Positions 16,857-26,226 of a stretch of 64,000 bases of DNA are shown one piece after another; the stretch's first letter is position 1, and each line of letters opens with the position of its first letter. The DNA lies in NCBI GenBank assembly GCA_017507105.1, contig JAFWBM010000032.1, positions 51,559 through 115,558 on the forward strand. Reading direction: 5' to 3'. Source of the stretch: Bacteroidaceae bacterium (GTDB lineage Bacteria; Bacteroidota; Bacteroidia; Bacteroidales; Bacteroidaceae). The notes under the pieces were generated by a model, which saw only the letters and a list, made by a program, of their open reading frames with translations, made no database searches and had not been told where the DNA came from. The translations under genes were made by a program, and so were the position numbers.

Positions 16857-17150
16857 ATGACTAGTGAAGACATTACAAAGTTAGAGGCGTTTGAAGAGAA
16901 ACTATATCGTTTAAAGCTCAAACACGAACAATATGTAAAACGCAACAAGGAGTTGGAAAAGACTCTTGTAGAACGCGACACATTGCTCAAGGACCTACAA
17001 CAACGCTACATCTCACTGGAACAGAAATACAACAATCTAAAACAGGCTAAAGTCATCTCATTGAGCGATGCCGAGATAGGAGTGACACGCGAGAGGGTGA
17101 CAAGATTAGTGCGTGAAATCGACCAGTGCATTGAGTCACTTACAAAATAA
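16857..17150 (+). CDS. Short coiled-coil protein upstream of zapA
   Basis: A 97-residue protein. Residues 5-70 are a near-continuous coiled coil rich in Lys, Glu, Leu and Gln. The last 30 residues (SLSDAEIGVTRERVTRLVREIDQCIESL) form a separate helix that recurs in this position in Bacteroidetes. It lies 24 nt before zapA. By size and context it may be a ZapB-like partner of ZapA at the division ring, but the sequence itself does not prove homology. Confidence 0.7.
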   Translation: MTSEDITKLEAFEEKLYRLKLKHEQYVKRNKELEKTLVERDTLLKDLQQRYISLEQKYNNLKQAKVISLSDAEIGVTRERVTRLVREIDQCIESLTK

Positions 17151-17174
17151 GAGAAAAAAAAGACCAAGAGCATT

Positions 17175-17468
17175 ATGGAAGATAGAATAGTGGGAATAAA
17201 CCTTGTGATAGATGGCAGTTCGTACCCTATGAATATACCGATAGGAGAGGAGGCGAACTACCGTCAGGCAGCACGCCTCATCAACGAAACATTGGTACGC
17301 TATAAACAACATTTCGAAGGAGAGGACGAGGTGAGAGTCATCACAATGGCAGCTATAAATATTGCATACGATTTAGTGACAAATGCCGACAAGATAGGTA
17401 CGGCCAATGTCATGCATAAGATAACAGAACTGTCAAAGATTGTAGACAGTGCCTTGGAAGCTGAATAA
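17175..17468 (+). CDS. zapA: Cell-division protein ZapA
   Basis: A 97-residue FtsZ-binding protein that bundles FtsZ filaments at the division site. The N-terminal globular part has VGINLVIDGSSYPMNIP and EEANYRQAARLINETL; the middle has the family signature VITMAAINIAYDLV; the rest is the coiled-coil tail. Length is typical. It is the second gene of a pair with the coiled-coil protein and sits 148 nt before rny. Confidence 0.88.
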   Translation: MEDRIVGINLVIDGSSYPMNIPIGEEANYRQAARLINETLVRYKQHFEGEDEVRVITMAAINIAYDLVTNADKIGTANVMHKITELSKIVDSALEAE

Positions 17469-17471
17469 TCC

Positions 17472-17577
17472 ATATTCCCCTGATGCACGGCGATTATATC
17501 GCCTGTAAAAATGGAGTTTCGCGCATTGCCATATTCATAAAAAGGAGTGGGTAGAATTTTACCCTTTTACGGAATAT
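17472..17577 (+). other. Structured intergenic region between zapA and rny
   Basis: ATATTCC (17472-17478) can pair with GGAATAT (17571-17577), enclosing a strong hairpin GGCGAT/ATCGCC at 17489-17503 and a second hairpin GGGTA/TACCC at about 17549-17564. No U-run follows, so it is not a simple terminator. It may be a leader of rny or a small RNA. I do not recognise a known Rfam family. Confidence 0.35.
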
Positions 17578-17616
17578 AGCGATGTGCTTTTATTATAATA
17601 TAAATTTTGTAATATT

Positions 17617-19158
17617 ATGGATTTCATAACATTGATTATTGGCTTGGCCGTTGGTGTAATAGTCGGTCTCATATGCCAATATATGATAAACAAATTCGCA
17701 CTTAAATCGAAATGCGAACGCATAATCAGCGATGCCAGAAAAGAGGCCGAGGTTATTAAGAAGAACAAACTGCTTGAGGTTAAAGAGAAGTTCCTGAACA
17801 AGAAAGCCGAACTTGAGAAGGAGATTTCGCAACGTAACAACAAGATACATCAGGCCGAGAATCACATAAAGCAGCGCGAGATTCAGCTCAACCAACGCAA
17901 CGAAGACCTACTGCGTCGCAAGAACGAACTAGATTCATTCAAAGAAAATGTAGAGGCACAGAAACAGGTATTGGATCGCAAAGTAGAAGAAGTAGAGAAG
18001 ATACGCCAAGAAGAGCGCGAGAAGCTGGAAACCATAAGCGGTTTGTCGGCAGAGGAGGCAAAAGAGCGTCTTGTAGAATCACTAAAAGAGGAGGCTAAGA
18101 GCGAGGCTGCATCATACATAAACGACATCATCGACGATGCAAAAATGACAGCCGGACGCGAAGCAAAGAAAATTGTTATACAGACCATACAGCGTGTAGC
18201 AACCGAGACCGCTATTGAGAATTCTGTAACAGTATTCCACATCGAAAATGACGAGATGAAAGGACGCATCATAGGTCGTGAGGGACGTAACATACGTGCG
18301 TTGGAAGCCGCCACCGGTGTCGAGATTGTAGTAGATGACACTCCCGAAGCCATTGTTTTAAGCGCCTTCGACCCCGTTCGCCGCGAGATAGCACGACTTG
18401 CACTACACCAATTGGTTGCAGATGGACGCATACACCCTGCACGTATCGAAGAGGTTGTAGCAAAAGTTAAGAAACAAGTAGAAGAAGAGATTATAGAGAC
18501 AGGAAAGCGCACCACCATAGACCTGGGAATACATGGTATGCATCCCGAACTCATAAGGATTATTGGTAAAATGAAATACCGTTCATCCTACGGTCAGAAC
18601 CTTCTGCAACATGCGCGTGAGACCGCAAACCTATGTGCAGTAATGGCTGCAGAGCTAGGATTGAATCCCAAGAAAGCAAAACGTGCAGGATTATTACACG
18701 ATATAGGTAAAGTACCCGATGAAGAGAGTGAATTGCCACATGCAGAGTATGGAATGAAGATTGCCGAGAAATATAAGGAGAAACCCGATATATGCAACGC
18801 TATTGGCGCTCACCACGACGAAGTAGAGATGACAAGCCTCATAGCCCCCATAGTACAAGTGTGCGATGCCATATCAGGAGCACGTCCCGGAGCACGCCGA
18901 GAAATTGTAGAGGCCTATATAAAACGTCTGCACGACCTTGAGCAGTTGGCAATGTCCTACCCGGGAGTAACCAAGACATACGCAATTCAGGCAGGTAGAG
19001 AACTTCGAGTAATTGTAGGTGCCGACAAGATAGACGACAAACAGACTGAACAACTGTCGGGTGAAATAGCAAAGAAGATTCAGGACGAGATGACCTATCC
19101 CGGACAGGTTAAGATTACAGTAATTCGTGAGACACGAGCTGTTAATTACGCAAGATAA
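17617..19158 (+). CDS. rny: Ribonuclease Y
   Basis: A 513-residue membrane-anchored endoribonuclease that starts mRNA decay. One N-terminal span (2-24), a long charged coiled coil (about 30-200), a KH domain with the [11 protein letters not shown] loop, and an HD domain with [12 protein letters not shown] and [11 protein letters not shown] metal ligands. The C-terminus ends [12 protein letters not shown]. Length is normal (about 510-520). A strong bidirectional terminator follows 30 nt downstream. Confidence 0.97.
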   Translation: MDFITLIIGLAVGVIVGLICQYMINKFALKSKCERIISDARKEAEVIKKNKLLEVKEKFLNKKAELEKEISQRNNKIHQAENHIKQREIQLNQRNEDLLRRKNELDSFKENVEAQKQVLDRKVEEVEKIRQEEREKLETISGLSAEEAKERLVESLKEEAKSEAASYINDIIDDAKMTAGREAKKIVIQTIQRVATETAIENSVTVFHIENDEMKGRIIGREGRNIRALEAATGVEIVVDDTPEAIVLSAFDPVRREIARLALHQLVADGRIHPARIEEVVAKVKKQVEEEIIETGKRTTIDLGIHGMHPELIRIIGKMKYRSSYGQNLLQHARETANLCAVMAAELGLNPKKAKRAGLLHDIGKVPDEESELPHAEYGMKIAEKYKEKPDICNAIGAHHDEVEMTSLIAPIVQVCDAISGARPGARREIVEAYIKRLHDLEQLAMSYPGVTKTYAIQAGRELRVIVGADKIDDKQTEQLSGEIAKKIQDEMTYPGQVKITVIRETRAVNYAR

Positions 19159-19188
19159 AAAAACAGAGCCAGAATATTCCACATATAT

Positions 19189-19219
19189 ACTACCCGATGT
19201 CCGTTGGACATCGGGTAGT
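19189..19219. terminator. Bidirectional terminator between rny and the PepSY gene
   Basis: A 14-bp perfect stem (ACTACCCGATGTCC and its complement) with a 3-nt loop, followed by TTATTTATC on the plus strand. It lies between convergent genes. Confidence 0.75.
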
Positions 19220-19257
19220 TATTTATCAGAATCGGGCAAGCTATATAACCATATTTG

Positions 19258-20361
19258 TCAGCAACGCCCCCTTTTACCCCTATTACGTAATAGAGTTTTA
19301 AACCACATATAATATCCGGTTAGCGGCAGTGTAGCTCCAAACAATGCAGCAAGGAAATATAGCACCCTCATTAGAAGACCACCCCACGAACCCACATGCA
19401 ACGAATAAATCCACCCTCTTATCTTTGCAAGCCTGCCGCTATCCTCATATAGAAGTTCATCCACAATATCACCATCCACATTGTAAGTATAACAGTCAAC
19501 AGCCTCTTGATTTCCTAATCCCCCCACAGCAACTGCAACCCTACCCTTCGATACAGTAATCAGTTTCCCGGGGTTCCTTTCTGCAACAGTTTCATAGGCT
19601 CTTTGCCATACATTGGAAGGCCATTCAACGCTATTAACCGTTTCCTGTCCCCTCCTATTTCTGCCAATCCCCTGTACCTCCTCTACCCCCAAAAGAGCAT
19701 AAAAACCATTTCTATACCAACTAAAAGACCATGTAAGTCCTGTAACAGCCATCGTTAACAGGAGCAATGCAACATAAAATCCACCTGCTACATGCAAATC
19801 GTAGCAAAAGCGTGAATAACCTTTGGTAGCTACAATCTTAAGACGATTCCTAAGAGAGGATAGAGAACGTGGCACCCATAACACAATACCGGTAATGAGA
19901 ATAACTACAGATGCAATTGTACTTGTGCCAACAACGAGACGTCCCCAAAACACCCCACCCTTGCCTCTAGAGTCGTCCATAAGCCAACGGTGCATATGGC
20001 GCATCACCCTGAAAAACTGTAGGCGTCCGGCATCTCCGGTAACCTCACCTGTATATTGATTGACATACATTGCTGCATGTTTTGGAGCCGATAGCTTAAC
20101 TTTATATGCTCTATCATTTTCGGGATAGACGACAACATCCGTAACATCAATATCTTCGGGAAGGATATCCTTCACACTAGAAACCAAAACATCAATAGGA
20201 AGAGGCCTACCATCCGGAACAACGAATGTCGCCCTATAGTTACATAAGAGTGTCACCTCATTCTCAAACATAAGCATGGCTCCTGTAAAACAGGTAACCA
20301 TAATAAGCAGCCCGAAAGGAAGTGAAAGCCATAAATGTAACTCTCTAAATAGTTTTCTCAT
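19258..20361 (-). CDS. PepSY-associated membrane protein
   Basis: A 367-residue protein from ATG 20361 (an in-frame start at 20391 would add ten residues). It has four membrane spans: HLWLSLPFGLLIMVTCFTGA, a second near ITGIVLWVPRS, a third with FYVALLLLTMAVTGL, and a last near FLAALFGATLPLTGYYMW. Conserved histidines sit in HMHRW and LHVGSW. Proteins of this family are often linked to siderophore uptake and are thought to pass electrons to ferric complexes; no iron-uptake gene is adjacent here. It lies 105 nt downstream of mntP on the same strand. Confidence 0.85.
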   Translation of the reverse strand: MRKLFRELHLWLSLPFGLLIMVTCFTGAMLMFENEVTLLCNYRATFVVPDGRPLPIDVLVSSVKDILPEDIDVTDVVVYPENDRAYKVKLSAPKHAAMYVNQYTGEVTGDAGRLQFFRVMRHMHRWLMDDSRGKGGVFWGRLVVGTSTIASVVILITGIVLWVPRSLSSLRNRLKIVATKGYSRFCYDLHVAGGFYVALLLLTMAVTGLTWSFSWYRNGFYALLGVEEVQGIGRNRRGQETVNSVEWPSNVWQRAYETVAERNPGKLITVSKGRVAVAVGGLGNQEAVDCYTYNVDGDIVDELLYEDSGRLAKIRGWIYSLHVGSWGGLLMRVLYFLAALFGATLPLTGYYMWFKTLLRNRGKRGRC

Positions 20362-20466
20362 TATATAACCTATATAAATATGGTTCTGCAAACATTATGG
20401 ACGAAGCAGAGAGAATATCATCCACATCAACAATAACAGAATAAGTAAAAAAACAAAACGAACGTG

Positions 20467-21039
20467 TCAACATGTATGCTCTATAAGCACTTTAGTTCCA
20501 ATAATAATAAGTATAACACCTCCGCAAAGTTCGGCACGCAGGCTCTGTGCGAAGCCCTTACCGAACCTAATACCCAGAAGCAGCCCCGTCATTGACATAA
20601 GAAACGATGTTACACCTATTGCCATCAAAGGATACAACAACGTCGAGAGTTGCAATATTCCCATACACGAGAAAGATATTCCCACAGCAAAAGCATCAAT
20701 ACTTGTTGCTACAGCCATAATAAGAATCATCCTCAACGACTCAGGATTTAAGTTCTTGTGCTCTTCATCCTTGAATGAATCCCTAATCATCTGTATGCCC
20801 AAATATAAAAGAATTCCAAAAGCAATCCAATGGTCGACACTCTCTATAAAGTGTCGACAATAACCGGTGCCGGTCCATCCCAACAGAGGATTGATAGCCT
20901 GGAAAAGACCGAACAGAAAAGAGATAAGCAACATTTTACGCCACTTATATTGTTTAAAAATAACACCACTGGCAATAGAGACAGCAAAGCAATCCATTGC
21001 CAATGCGAAAGCAATAATCCAGGACTCGATATGTGTCAT
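20467..21039 (-). CDS. mntP: Manganese efflux pump MntP
   Basis: A 190-residue six-span protein that exports Mn2+. The two repeated signatures of the family are present: FALAMDCFAVSIASG near residue 10 and AVATSIDAFAVGISF near 110, each with the metal-binding aspartate. Length is typical. A clear promoter overlaps that of the divergent ssrA gene. No mntP riboswitch (yybP-ykoY type) is visible in the very short 5' leader. Confidence 0.93.
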   Translation of the reverse strand: MTHIESWIIAFALAMDCFAVSIASGVIFKQYKWRKMLLISFLFGLFQAINPLLGWTGTGYCRHFIESVDHWIAFGILLYLGIQMIRDSFKDEEHKNLNPESLRMILIMAVATSIDAFAVGISFSCMGILQLSTLLYPLMAIGVTSFLMSMTGLLLGIRFGKGFAQSLRAELCGGVILIIIGTKVLIEHTC

Positions 21040-21065
21040 ATTATTTTTTGGCCGATATAGATTTG

Positions 21066-21097
21066 CAAAAATAGAGCAATTTTATTGTATAAACAAA
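21066..21097 (-). promoter_or_regulatory. mntP promoter
   Basis: Minus strand: TTTG (21094-21097), 20 nt, TATTTTTG (21066-21073). The start of transcription would be about 20 nt before the ATG. It overlaps the ssrA promoter on the other strand. Confidence 0.65.
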
Positions 21098-21114
21098 TTA
21101 AAGCAGTAACTTTG
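21084..21114 (+). promoter_or_regulatory. ssrA promoter
   Basis: ATTG (21084-21087), 19 nt, TAACTTTG (21107-21114). This leaves about 30 nt of 5' precursor before the mature tmRNA end. Confidence 0.7.
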
Positions 21115-21149
21115 CAGACCCATAAAATGGGAATGTACATAACTTATAC

Positions 21150-21544
21150 GGGGCTGTTTGGTTTTGACAGCGGGTAGAAAATGTACGTAAGCACGCAGTG
21201 CCTCGTTGGTTTGCACTATAATCCGAGCCATCGACAATTATCTGGCGAAACAAATTATGCTCTCGCTGCTTAATCGAAGTATAGTAGATTAGCTTTATCC
21301 GGGCACCAGGTGCTTGGACGAGACATCACCCGGACGCAGTTGTTCCGAAGCAATCCGAAAAGGTGGTGCAGGCAACTCGGGACTAGCCGTATCAGGCCTC
21401 GATGATACGGTGAAATTTTTAGAGGATAAGGCATATGTTGGCGGTCACGGTCTTGCCTATGCACGAAAATTTCACCGATGACTAAGCGTGTAGAAAGCGT
21501 ATGGTTTCCTCGTTTGGACGAGGGTTCGACTCCCTCCAGCTCCA
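21150..21544 (+). ncRNA. ssrA: tmRNA (trans-translation RNA)
   Basis: The tRNA-like ends are evident: GGGGCTG at 21150-21156 pairs with CAGCTCC at 21537-21543, and the T arm contains GGGTTCGACTCCC just before it. The tag frame runs from the resume codon GGC at 21244 to TAA at 21271-21273 and encodes GETNYALAA, the Bacteroides-type degradation tag (with the tmRNA-borne Ala in front). The 3' CCA is not encoded and must be added. Size near 395 nt is normal. SmpB is not in the window. Confidence 0.97.
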
Positions 21545-21562
21545 CAAGCTAACCTTTATTTG

Positions 21563-21594
21563 AAATAAAACTGCTATAAGCAGTTTTATTTTTT
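21563..21594 (+). terminator. ssrA terminator
   Basis: AAATAAAACTGCT pairs with AGCAGTTTTATTT (13 bp) around the loop ATA, followed by TTT. It starts 19 nt after the mature 3' end. Confidence 0.8.
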
Positions 21595-21932
21595 GTATAA
21601 CTACATCTCGACTCTGCAGGATTTATATCACCGAGATTTTTATAACGACAATAGTATTGGTATCAAGCGAAATATGCAAAAGGTTCTACAAGTTTCGCTG
21701 TAAGGGCTGTTTGTTTTCCGTTGCGCTGTGGATTGATATCAACCTAACAGTGTGAGGTGAAGTGTGAAAACAGGAAATAGGTATAAGTAATGGTTCATAT
21801 AAGTTAGAAGAGTATTATTTTATCTGTTAAAACACTTATACAACATTTTTAACAATATTGTTGCTAACACGAATTATTTTCACCAAATTTGCACCAAACA
21901 AAATAAAAAATTCCTTCTAAACAGAGTACATA
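21595..21932. other. Intergenic region without a gene; contains one palindrome
   Basis: No open frame of note. The 12-bp palindrome AACAATATTGTT at 21851-21862 lies about 70 nt before the AraC-type gene and could be an operator. AATTATTTTCACCAAATTTGC near 21872-21892 has a weak -7 resemblance (AAATTTG). Nothing else seen. Confidence 0.3.
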
Positions 21933-22799
21933 ATGAACAACGTCTATCTTAAGAAAATACCTCAGTTTGGCTTTGCAACAATAAAGTCATCACTGCAACA
22001 ATTTGTACAACACTCGTATCAATTTCAGTTCACATCAATATTCTGGTGTCTGAGTGGTGAGGCACTCTTTACCATAGATGGACAGAAACACCGCTTTACG
22101 CAAGGACAAATTATAATATGCCCACGAGGAAGCAAGATTCTTCTTTTTGATATTACAAGCGACTTCTCGGCACGCCTGCTTGGACTTTCGAAACATATAT
22201 GGTTAGCAGCACGAAGCTCCTTCACACCTGAGGCAATGCAGGAAATAATACGTACACCATACAATGGAAAAGATAGCGAGTTGGAGAAAGAATTTGTTTC
22301 CAATATATTCCGACAGATAGACCTAATGGAGATAATGGTAACAAACGAGCCCGAGAATGTAGAGTATTGCAGACAAAACATTATACTATCGGTAAATGCA
22401 TTACTACTGTATATACAGAAGATAAAGAATTTAAATATACACCAAACAAAAGAGATTATAACAGAGAGTAAAGACAAACTATTCCACGAGTTCAGAAATC
22501 TGCTTACACAAAAGTTCCGAGAAGAACGTTCGGTACAGTATTATGCCGATAAGATGAATATATCCACACGCCATCTTAATACGATTTGCCAACGCACGTC
22601 GGGACAAAATGCAAAAGAGATAATAGACCAATACACCATCATTGAACTACAAGTGGTACTTCTGTATACACATAAGAGTTTTCAAGAACTTGTAAATGAA
22701 TTCCACTTCCCCGACCAAAGTTATCTGAACCGATATTTCAAGAGACATACCGGATACTCGCTTTCTGAATTCAGGAGCAGCGGTGTGATGGTAGACTAA
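21933..22799 (+). CDS. AraC-family transcriptional regulator
   Basis: A 288-residue regulator. The N-terminal part (about 20-110) resembles a cupin sensor domain (FTSIFWCLSGEALFTIDGQKHRF, then GQIIICPRGSKILLF). The C-terminal 100 residues hold two helix-turn-helix motifs of the AraC type: SVQYYADKMNISTRHLNTICQR and SFQELVNEFHFPDQSYLNRYFKR followed by TGYSLSEFR. The ligand is unknown. It stands alone, with a terminator after it and the convergent capA gene next, so its targets lie elsewhere or include itself. Confidence 0.92.
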   Translation: MNNVYLKKIPQFGFATIKSSLQQFVQHSYQFQFTSIFWCLSGEALFTIDGQKHRFTQGQIIICPRGSKILLFDITSDFSARLLGLSKHIWLAARSSFTPEAMQEIIRTPYNGKDSELEKEFVSNIFRQIDLMEIMVTNEPENVEYCRQNIILSVNALLLYIQKIKNLNIHQTKEIITESKDKLFHEFRNLLTQKFREERSVQYYADKMNISTRHLNTICQRTSGQNAKEIIDQYTIIELQVVLLYTHKSFQELVNEFHFPDQSYLNRYFKRHTGYSLSEFRSSGVMVD

Positions 22800-22807
22800 G
22801 AAAATAT

Positions 22808-22854
22808 AACAACAACAAACGCAACAGAAAAATCCTGTTGTGTTTGTTGTTGTT
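22808..22854. terminator. Long hairpin between araC-type gene and capA
   Basis: A 20-bp stem (one G-U pair) with a 7-nt loop, built from AAC/GTT repeats. It lies between convergent genes and may serve both, although neither side has a long U-run. Confidence 0.55.
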
Positions 22855-22873
22855 GCAGCACAGAAATACTCTG

Positions 22874-23974
22874 TTAATAGAATTCATTTATATCTCCCTT
22901 GTTATGTAATTCAAACAAGGAATGAGAATCATTGACAAACTCCATACACTTGTTACGTGACGACTCGGGTAACTCCAACGGAACATTTACAGCAGGGAGA
23001 ATAGTAAAATTATCAACTCCGTCGCGATGTGGACGAGCTACCCAGGTAAGCATATACTCTAAAGATTGTAAATATGTAATATACCCGACCATGCACATAT
23101 TCAAGCGCAACATTACACCTCCATCCCTACCTCGGGCATACATTCCGGAAACAAAATTGCCCAATGAATATGCTACTGTACTACGCGATGCATTAAATTC
23201 TCCATCTCGAACCTCTATAGGCTGCAGCACATGCGGATGACCTCCTATTATATGGTCCACGCCCTGCTTCAACAGCCAATCCGATAGTTCACGTACTCTC
23301 TTAGGCGGCAGGGATATATACTCATCACCCCAATGCATACAGGCTATTATTGCATCGGCACCCATTCTCTTGGCCTTTAATATATCGGAGGCTATTATTT
23401 TTTTATCTATATAATTAATTATCAGAGGTTCCGGGACCTGAATACCATTTGTACCATAGGTATAGTTAAGGATTGCCATACGTATCCCCTTCCTCTCAAT
23501 CATCAATGGATAACGAATGGCGCGATCGAGACTATCACGATATACTCCGCAATGCATAATTCCCAGTGAATCCATCATCTGCATTGTATATAGCGCCCCT
23601 TTCTTACCCCTATCGATACAATGATTATTGGCAAATAACAATACATCAAAACCGGCATCCGCTGCTGCATAAAGAAAACTGTCGGGCGCACAGAAAGCCG
23701 GATAGCCACCGAACCGTCCTGTGCCTATTGTAGTTTCGAGATTTGCAATTGCAATATCTGCACCCTCGATATATTCCTTCACATATCTATAATACGACGA
23801 AAAACTATATGTACCATCACTCACTTTGGCAGCATCCAACTGACTCTGATGTTGCATTAAATCACCTGCAAAGAGAAGGCTTAGACGTGAAAAAGGAAAC
23901 GTGATACCCTGAGCGGTGAGCAATGTCGCCACAAAGATGAGTATCACGAATATTACCGGACGCAAACTATTCAT
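22874..23974 (-). CDS. CapA-family (PGA_cap) metallophosphatase-like protein
   Basis: A 366-residue protein from ATG 23974 with an N-terminal signal anchor (MNSLRPVIFVILIFVATLL). The start at 24085 would overlap folD by 100 nt and lacks a signal, so it is rejected. The metallophosphatase-like fold is marked by LLFAGDLMQH, ADIAIANLETTIG, LLFANNHCIDRG, IIACMHWGDEY and HIIGGHPHVLQP. CapA was named from poly-gamma-glutamate capsule synthesis, but most family members have no such role and no capB/capC is here. It follows folD by 11 nt in an operon. Confidence 0.85.
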   Translation of the reverse strand: MNSLRPVIFVILIFVATLLTAQGITFPFSRLSLLFAGDLMQHQSQLDAAKVSDGTYSFSSYYRYVKEYIEGADIAIANLETTIGTGRFGGYPAFCAPDSFLYAAADAGFDVLLFANNHCIDRGKKGALYTMQMMDSLGIMHCGVYRDSLDRAIRYPLMIERKGIRMAILNYTYGTNGIQVPEPLIINYIDKKIIASDILKAKRMGADAIIACMHWGDEYISLPPKRVRELSDWLLKQGVDHIIGGHPHVLQPIEVRDGEFNASRSTVAYSLGNFVSGMYARGRDGGVMLRLNMCMVGYITYLQSLEYMLTWVARPHRDGVDNFTILPAVNVPLELPESSRNKCMEFVNDSHSLFELHNKGDINEFY

Positions 23975-23985
23975 TTGCGGAACTG

Positions 23986-24864
23986 TCAATATATCTTGTG
24001 CGTTGCAGCAAGAAGCGTATTCTTCATTAGCGACACAATAGTCATGGGACCGACACCACCCGGCACAGGTGTTATATAGGAGCATTTTGGTGCCACATTC
24101 TTGAAATCGACATCACCACACAATCTGAAACCGGATTTACGTGTCGCATCGGGAACACGTGTTGTACCTACATCTATTATTACAGCACCTTCCTTTACCA
24201 TATCGGCCTTTACAAAGTGGGGCTGACCAAGAGCAGCAATAATTATGTCGGCTGCACGACATTCAGCCTCGATATCTGCTGTATGGCTGTGACACACTGT
24301 CACAGTGGCATCACCCGGAATCTGTTTCTGCATCATTAGAGTAGCAACCGGCTTACCCACAATATTACTACGTCCAAGCACTACACATTTCTTGCCCTTT
24401 GTATCTATATTGTATCGCCTCAACAACTCAATGATACCATTTGGCGTTGCCGACAGATAACATGGCAATCCTATTGCCAAACGACCTGCATTTATAGGGT
24501 GGAAGCCATCCACATCTTTACGGTAATCGATAGTCTCTATAACCTTTTGCTCATCTATATGCTTGGGAAGAGGAAGCTGCACGATAAAACCGTCAACGTC
24601 GGCATCGGCATTAAGCTCGCACACTTTAGAGAGGAGTTCCTCTTCGGTCACATCCTCTTCGTAGCGTATGAGTGTTGATGTAAAACCACACTCTTCACAT
24701 GCACGCACCTTATTGGCAACATATGTCTCACTACCGCCGTCATGCCCTACAAGGATTGCTGCAAGATGTGGGCGCTTGCCTCCTGTAGCTATTATCTCCT
24801 CAACCTGCAGAGCTATCTCTTTCTTTATATCTGCAGCGATGGCTTTTCCGTCTATTATCTGCAT
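23986..24864 (-). CDS. folD: Methylenetetrahydrofolate dehydrogenase/cyclohydrolase FolD
   Basis: A 292-residue bifunctional enzyme that interconverts methylene-, methenyl- and formyl-tetrahydrofolate with NADP. Signatures: [22 protein letters not shown] with the catalytic Lys, [40 protein letters not shown] for the dinucleotide-binding loop, and [12 protein letters not shown]. Length is typical. It lies 18 nt after ffh. Its product feeds the formate-THF ligase encoded at 50.5-52.2 kb. Confidence 0.97.
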   Translation of the reverse strand: MQIIDGKAIAADIKKEIALQVEEIIATGGKRPHLAAILVGHDGGSETYVANKVRACEECGFTSTLIRYEEDVTEEELLSKVCELNADADVDGFIVQLPLPKHIDEQKVIETIDYRKDVDGFHPINAGRLAIGLPCYLSATPNGIIELLRRYNIDTKGKKCVVLGRSNIVGKPVATLMMQKQIPGDATVTVCHSHTADIEAECRAADIIIAALGQPHFVKADMVKEGAVIIDVGTTRVPDATRKSGFRLCGDVDFKNVAPKCSYITPVPGGVGPMTIVSLMKNTLLAATHKIY

Positions 24865-24882
24865 AATCGTTATATTTAATTG

Positions 24883-26211
24883 TTATCTGAAACGGGGCAT
24901 TCCCTGCATCATCTTACCCATCTTGCCACCGGCAACGGTTTTCATTGTCTTACGTATCTGATCAAATTGTTTCATAAGACGGTTAACCTCTTGCAGTGTT
25001 GTACCGCTACCTCTTGCAATTCTCTCCCTGCGCGATACATTTATGATATCCGGATTGGCACGTTCCTTGGGTGTCATGGAGTGTATTATTGCCTCGACAC
25101 TCTTGAAGGCATCATCATCTATATCAAGATCCTTTACAGCCTTGCCTACACCGGGAATCATAGCCATAAGATCCTTTATATTACCCATCTTTTTTATCTG
25201 CTCAATCTGAGATAGGAAATCGTTGAAATCGAACTGATTGCGAGCTAGTTTACGCTGTAATTTCTTAGCCTCCTCCTCATCGAACTGCTCTTGGGCGCGC
25301 TCTACAAGTGAGACGACATCACCCATTCCAAGTATACGATCGGCCATACGGTTGGGATGGAACAGGTCTATCGCCTCCATCTTTTCACCGGTACCTATAA
25401 ACTTTATAGGTTTATTTACCACACTGCGTATAGAGAGGGCTGCACCACCACGAGTATCACCATCGAGTTTAGTGAGAACTACGCCGGTAAAATCGAGCCT
25501 GTCATTAAACTCCTTGGCTGTATTTACGGCATCCTGTCCTGTCATGGAGTCTACGACGAAGAGAATCTCATTGGGTTCTATTGCATCCTTAATGGCAGCA
25601 ATCTCCTGCATCATGGCCTCATCGACAGCCAAACGTCCTGCCGTATCGATAATTACAATATTATGCCCTTTCTGTTTGGCCTCTTTTATGGCATTCTGTG
25701 CAATCTGCACCGGGTTCTTATTCTCGGGTTCGCTATATACATCAACCTCGATTTGCTCACCCAACACCTTCAACTGATCTATTGCGGCCGGGCGATAGAC
25801 GTCACATGCTACCAACAGAGGTTTACGGTTTCTCTTTTTCTTCAAATAGTTTGCAAGTTTCGAAGAGAATGTGGTTTTACCAGAACCTTGCAGACCGGAC
25901 ATAAGTATTACAGCCGGATGACCTTCGTAGCTAATTTCGGCTGTTTCACCTCCCATAAGGGTTGTTAGCTCATCGTGTACAATCTTCACCATCAATTGAC
26001 TGGGGTGAATTGATGTAAGCACATTCTGACCTATGGCCTTATTCTTTACTGTATCTGTAAATGTTTTAGCAACCTTATAGTTTACATCGGCATCCAATAG
26101 TGCTTTTCGCACATCTTTAAGGGTTTCGGCCACATTTACTTCTGTAATACGACCCTCGCCCTTCAATATCTTCAATGAGCGTTCAAGGCGTTCACTTAAA
26201 TTTTCAAACAT
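24883..26211 (-). CDS. ffh: Signal recognition particle GTPase Ffh
   Basis: A 442-residue SRP54 protein that binds signal sequences of nascent chains and docks with FtsY. N domain (1-95), G domain with GLQGSGKTTFSSKLA (P-loop), VIIDTAGRLAVDE, TKLDGDTRGGAAL and FIGTGEKMEAI, and the methionine-rich M domain ending GGKMGKMMQGMPRF. Length is typical. It is the second gene of DUF4831-ffh-folD-capA. No SRP RNA gene was seen nearby. Confidence 0.97.
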   Translation of the reverse strand: MFENLSERLERSLKILKGEGRITEVNVAETLKDVRKALLDADVNYKVAKTFTDTVKNKAIGQNVLTSIHPSQLMVKIVHDELTTLMGGETAEISYEGHPAVILMSGLQGSGKTTFSSKLANYLKKKRNRKPLLVACDVYRPAAIDQLKVLGEQIEVDVYSEPENKNPVQIAQNAIKEAKQKGHNIVIIDTAGRLAVDEAMMQEIAAIKDAIEPNEILFVVDSMTGQDAVNTAKEFNDRLDFTGVVLTKLDGDTRGGAALSIRSVVNKPIKFIGTGEKMEAIDLFHPNRMADRILGMGDVVSLVERAQEQFDEEEAKKLQRKLARNQFDFNDFLSQIEQIKKMGNIKDLMAMIPGVGKAVKDLDIDDDAFKSVEAIIHSMTPKERANPDIINVSRRERIARGSGTTLQEVNRLMKQFDQIRKTMKTVAGGKMGKMMQGMPRFR

Positions 26212-26226
26212 GTTATATTATCTTTA

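Noticed and set aside
17472..17577. Calling the zapA-rny gap a 6S RNA
   Set aside because: Length is too short for typical 6S RNA and the central bubble with long closing stems is not evident; kept as an unnamed structured region.
23975..24085. N-terminal extension of the CapA-family protein
   Set aside because: It overlaps folD in another frame, is cysteine-rich and removes the signal anchor from the N-terminus.
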